A stretch of 6,026 nt of DNA from Anaerolinea thermophila (GTDB lineage Bacteria > Chloroflexota > Anaerolineae > Anaerolineales > Villigracilaceae). A program made the translations under genes and the position numbers. Positions 5,831 to 6,026 of this stretch are shown here, one piece after another. Every line of letters starts with the position of its first letter. Within the stretch, counting starts at the first letter, position 1. The notes under the pieces are model-generated. The model saw nothing but the letters and a program-made list of their open reading frames with translations. It was not told the origin of the DNA and did no database searches. The DNA lies in contig DYLB01000120.1 in the NCBI GenBank assembly GCA_020722305.1, positions 1 to 6,026 of the forward strand, given 5' to 3'.

Positions 5831-5880
5831 AAACCCGCTTTCCCTGCACGGCGATTGGAAAGCGGGTTTCTTGTTTTTGA
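5831..5880 (+). terminator. Intrinsic terminator of the importer operon
   Basis: AAACCCGCTTTCC (5831-5843) pairs perfectly over 13 bp with 5857-5869 around a 13-nt loop. It is followed by CTTGTTTTTGA, a proper T-run. It lies 19 nt after the permease stop, so the operon ends here. Confidence 0.9.
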
Positions 5881-5885
5881 GATGG

Positions 5886-5891
5886 TAAAAT
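5886..5891 (+). promoter_or_regulatory. -10 box of the last gene, leaderless type
   Basis: TAAAAT ends seven bases before the GTG at 5899, with no Shine-Dalgarno between, as at the lipM start. The preceding terminator tail occupies the -35 zone and no good -35 is visible, so the promoter would depend on the -10 or an activator. Confidence 0.4.
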
Positions 5892-5898
5892 CGGGCAC

Positions 5899-6026
5899 GT
5901 GCTAAAAAGACTGTTCAAAATGTTGTTCAAACTGTTTCTCTACCTGGTTATTGCCGCCGGGCTGACCGTCCTCCTGCTGCGCCTCGCCACCGGGATTTAC
6001 GCCGCCTCCCGCACCCGGCCCATCGA
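5899..6026 (+). CDS. N-terminal fragment of a membrane protein, probably SanA/YdcF-like (DUF218)
   Basis: Open reading frame running off the window; 42 residues are visible. It starts MLKRLFKMLFKLFLYLV, a basic amphipathic start, followed by one membrane helix (about residues 14-33), then TGIYAASRTRPI. A positively charged anchor followed by Y-A-x-S-R-x-R-P-I is how SanA/YdcF-type (DUF218) proteins of Chloroflexota typically begin before their VFGA core, as I remember them. The diagnostic core lies outside the window. SanA/YdcF proteins are linked to envelope integrity, with no settled reaction. The GTG start fits the -10 at 5886-5891; an in-frame ATG at 5920 would remove seven residues and lacks a ribosome site. 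The gene lies behind the importer terminator and is therefore a separate transcription unit. Confidence 0.5.
   Translation, partial: MLKRLFKMLFKLFLYLVIAAGLTVLLLRLATGIYAASRTRPI

Noticed and set aside
5214..5888. Plus-strand frames in other phases within the permease (5214-5888, 5435-5905)
   Set aside because: Arg/His/Pro-rich or Ser/Arg-rich shadows; the permease frame carries the EAA loop and membrane helices throughout.
4900..5898. 332-codon minus-strand frame opposite the permease
   Set aside because: Gln/Asp/His-rich shadow of a hydrophobic protein; it would also run through the operon terminator.
1..6026. CRISPR array, tRNA or rRNA gene
   Set aside because: No regularly spaced repeats, no cloverleaf with a TTCGA-type arm, and no conserved rRNA stretches were seen on either strand.

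Overview
The window comes from a GC-rich bacterium, most likely a member of the Chloroflexota and probably class Anaerolineae. This is inferred from gene style, not from any marker gene. The clues are a lipoprotein with a long Thr/Pro/Glu linker after the lipobox, a DUF4230 membrane protein, a LipM-like octanoyltransferase, a SanA/YdcF-like gene start, and two genes that appear to be leaderless (a -10 box 6-7 nt before the start codon and no Shine-Dalgarno).

Layout: (1) 88-903 (+), a lipoyl/octanoyl transferase of the LipM type, with a leaderless promoter at 52-81. (2) A strong hairpin at 935-967 separates it from the convergent gene at 991-1647 (-), a single-pass membrane protein with a DUF4230 domain. 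(3) The 237-bp divergent region 1648-1884 holds two overlapping, oppositely directed promoters and a hairpin in the leader of the minus-strand gene. (4) 1885-5811 (+) is a three-gene ABC importer of the phosphonate/phosphite (PhnD-PhnC-PhnE) type: a lipoprotein substrate-binding protein, an ATPase, and a permease that starts 4 bp after the ATPase stop. A 194-bp spacer with a near-perfect hairpin and further small stems separates the binding-protein gene from the other two. (5) A strong intrinsic terminator at 5831-5880 ends the operon. It is followed by another leaderless-looking start at 5899 for a membrane protein cut off by the window end, probably a SanA/YdcF-type protein.

How the genes work together: the binding protein would be tethered outside the membrane by its lipid anchor and hand its ligand to a permease homodimer powered by the ATPase. 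No C-P lyase, phosphonatase or phosphite dehydrogenase gene lies in the window, so the ligand cannot be named from context. The most unusual item is the permease. At 612 residues it is more than twice the usual PhnE length. It has an extracytoplasmic Ig/IPT-like domain after the first membrane helix, and about 240 residues of extra, mostly membrane sequence between the two halves of the conserved PhnE core. The lipoate and DUF4230 genes have no evident functional link to the importer.
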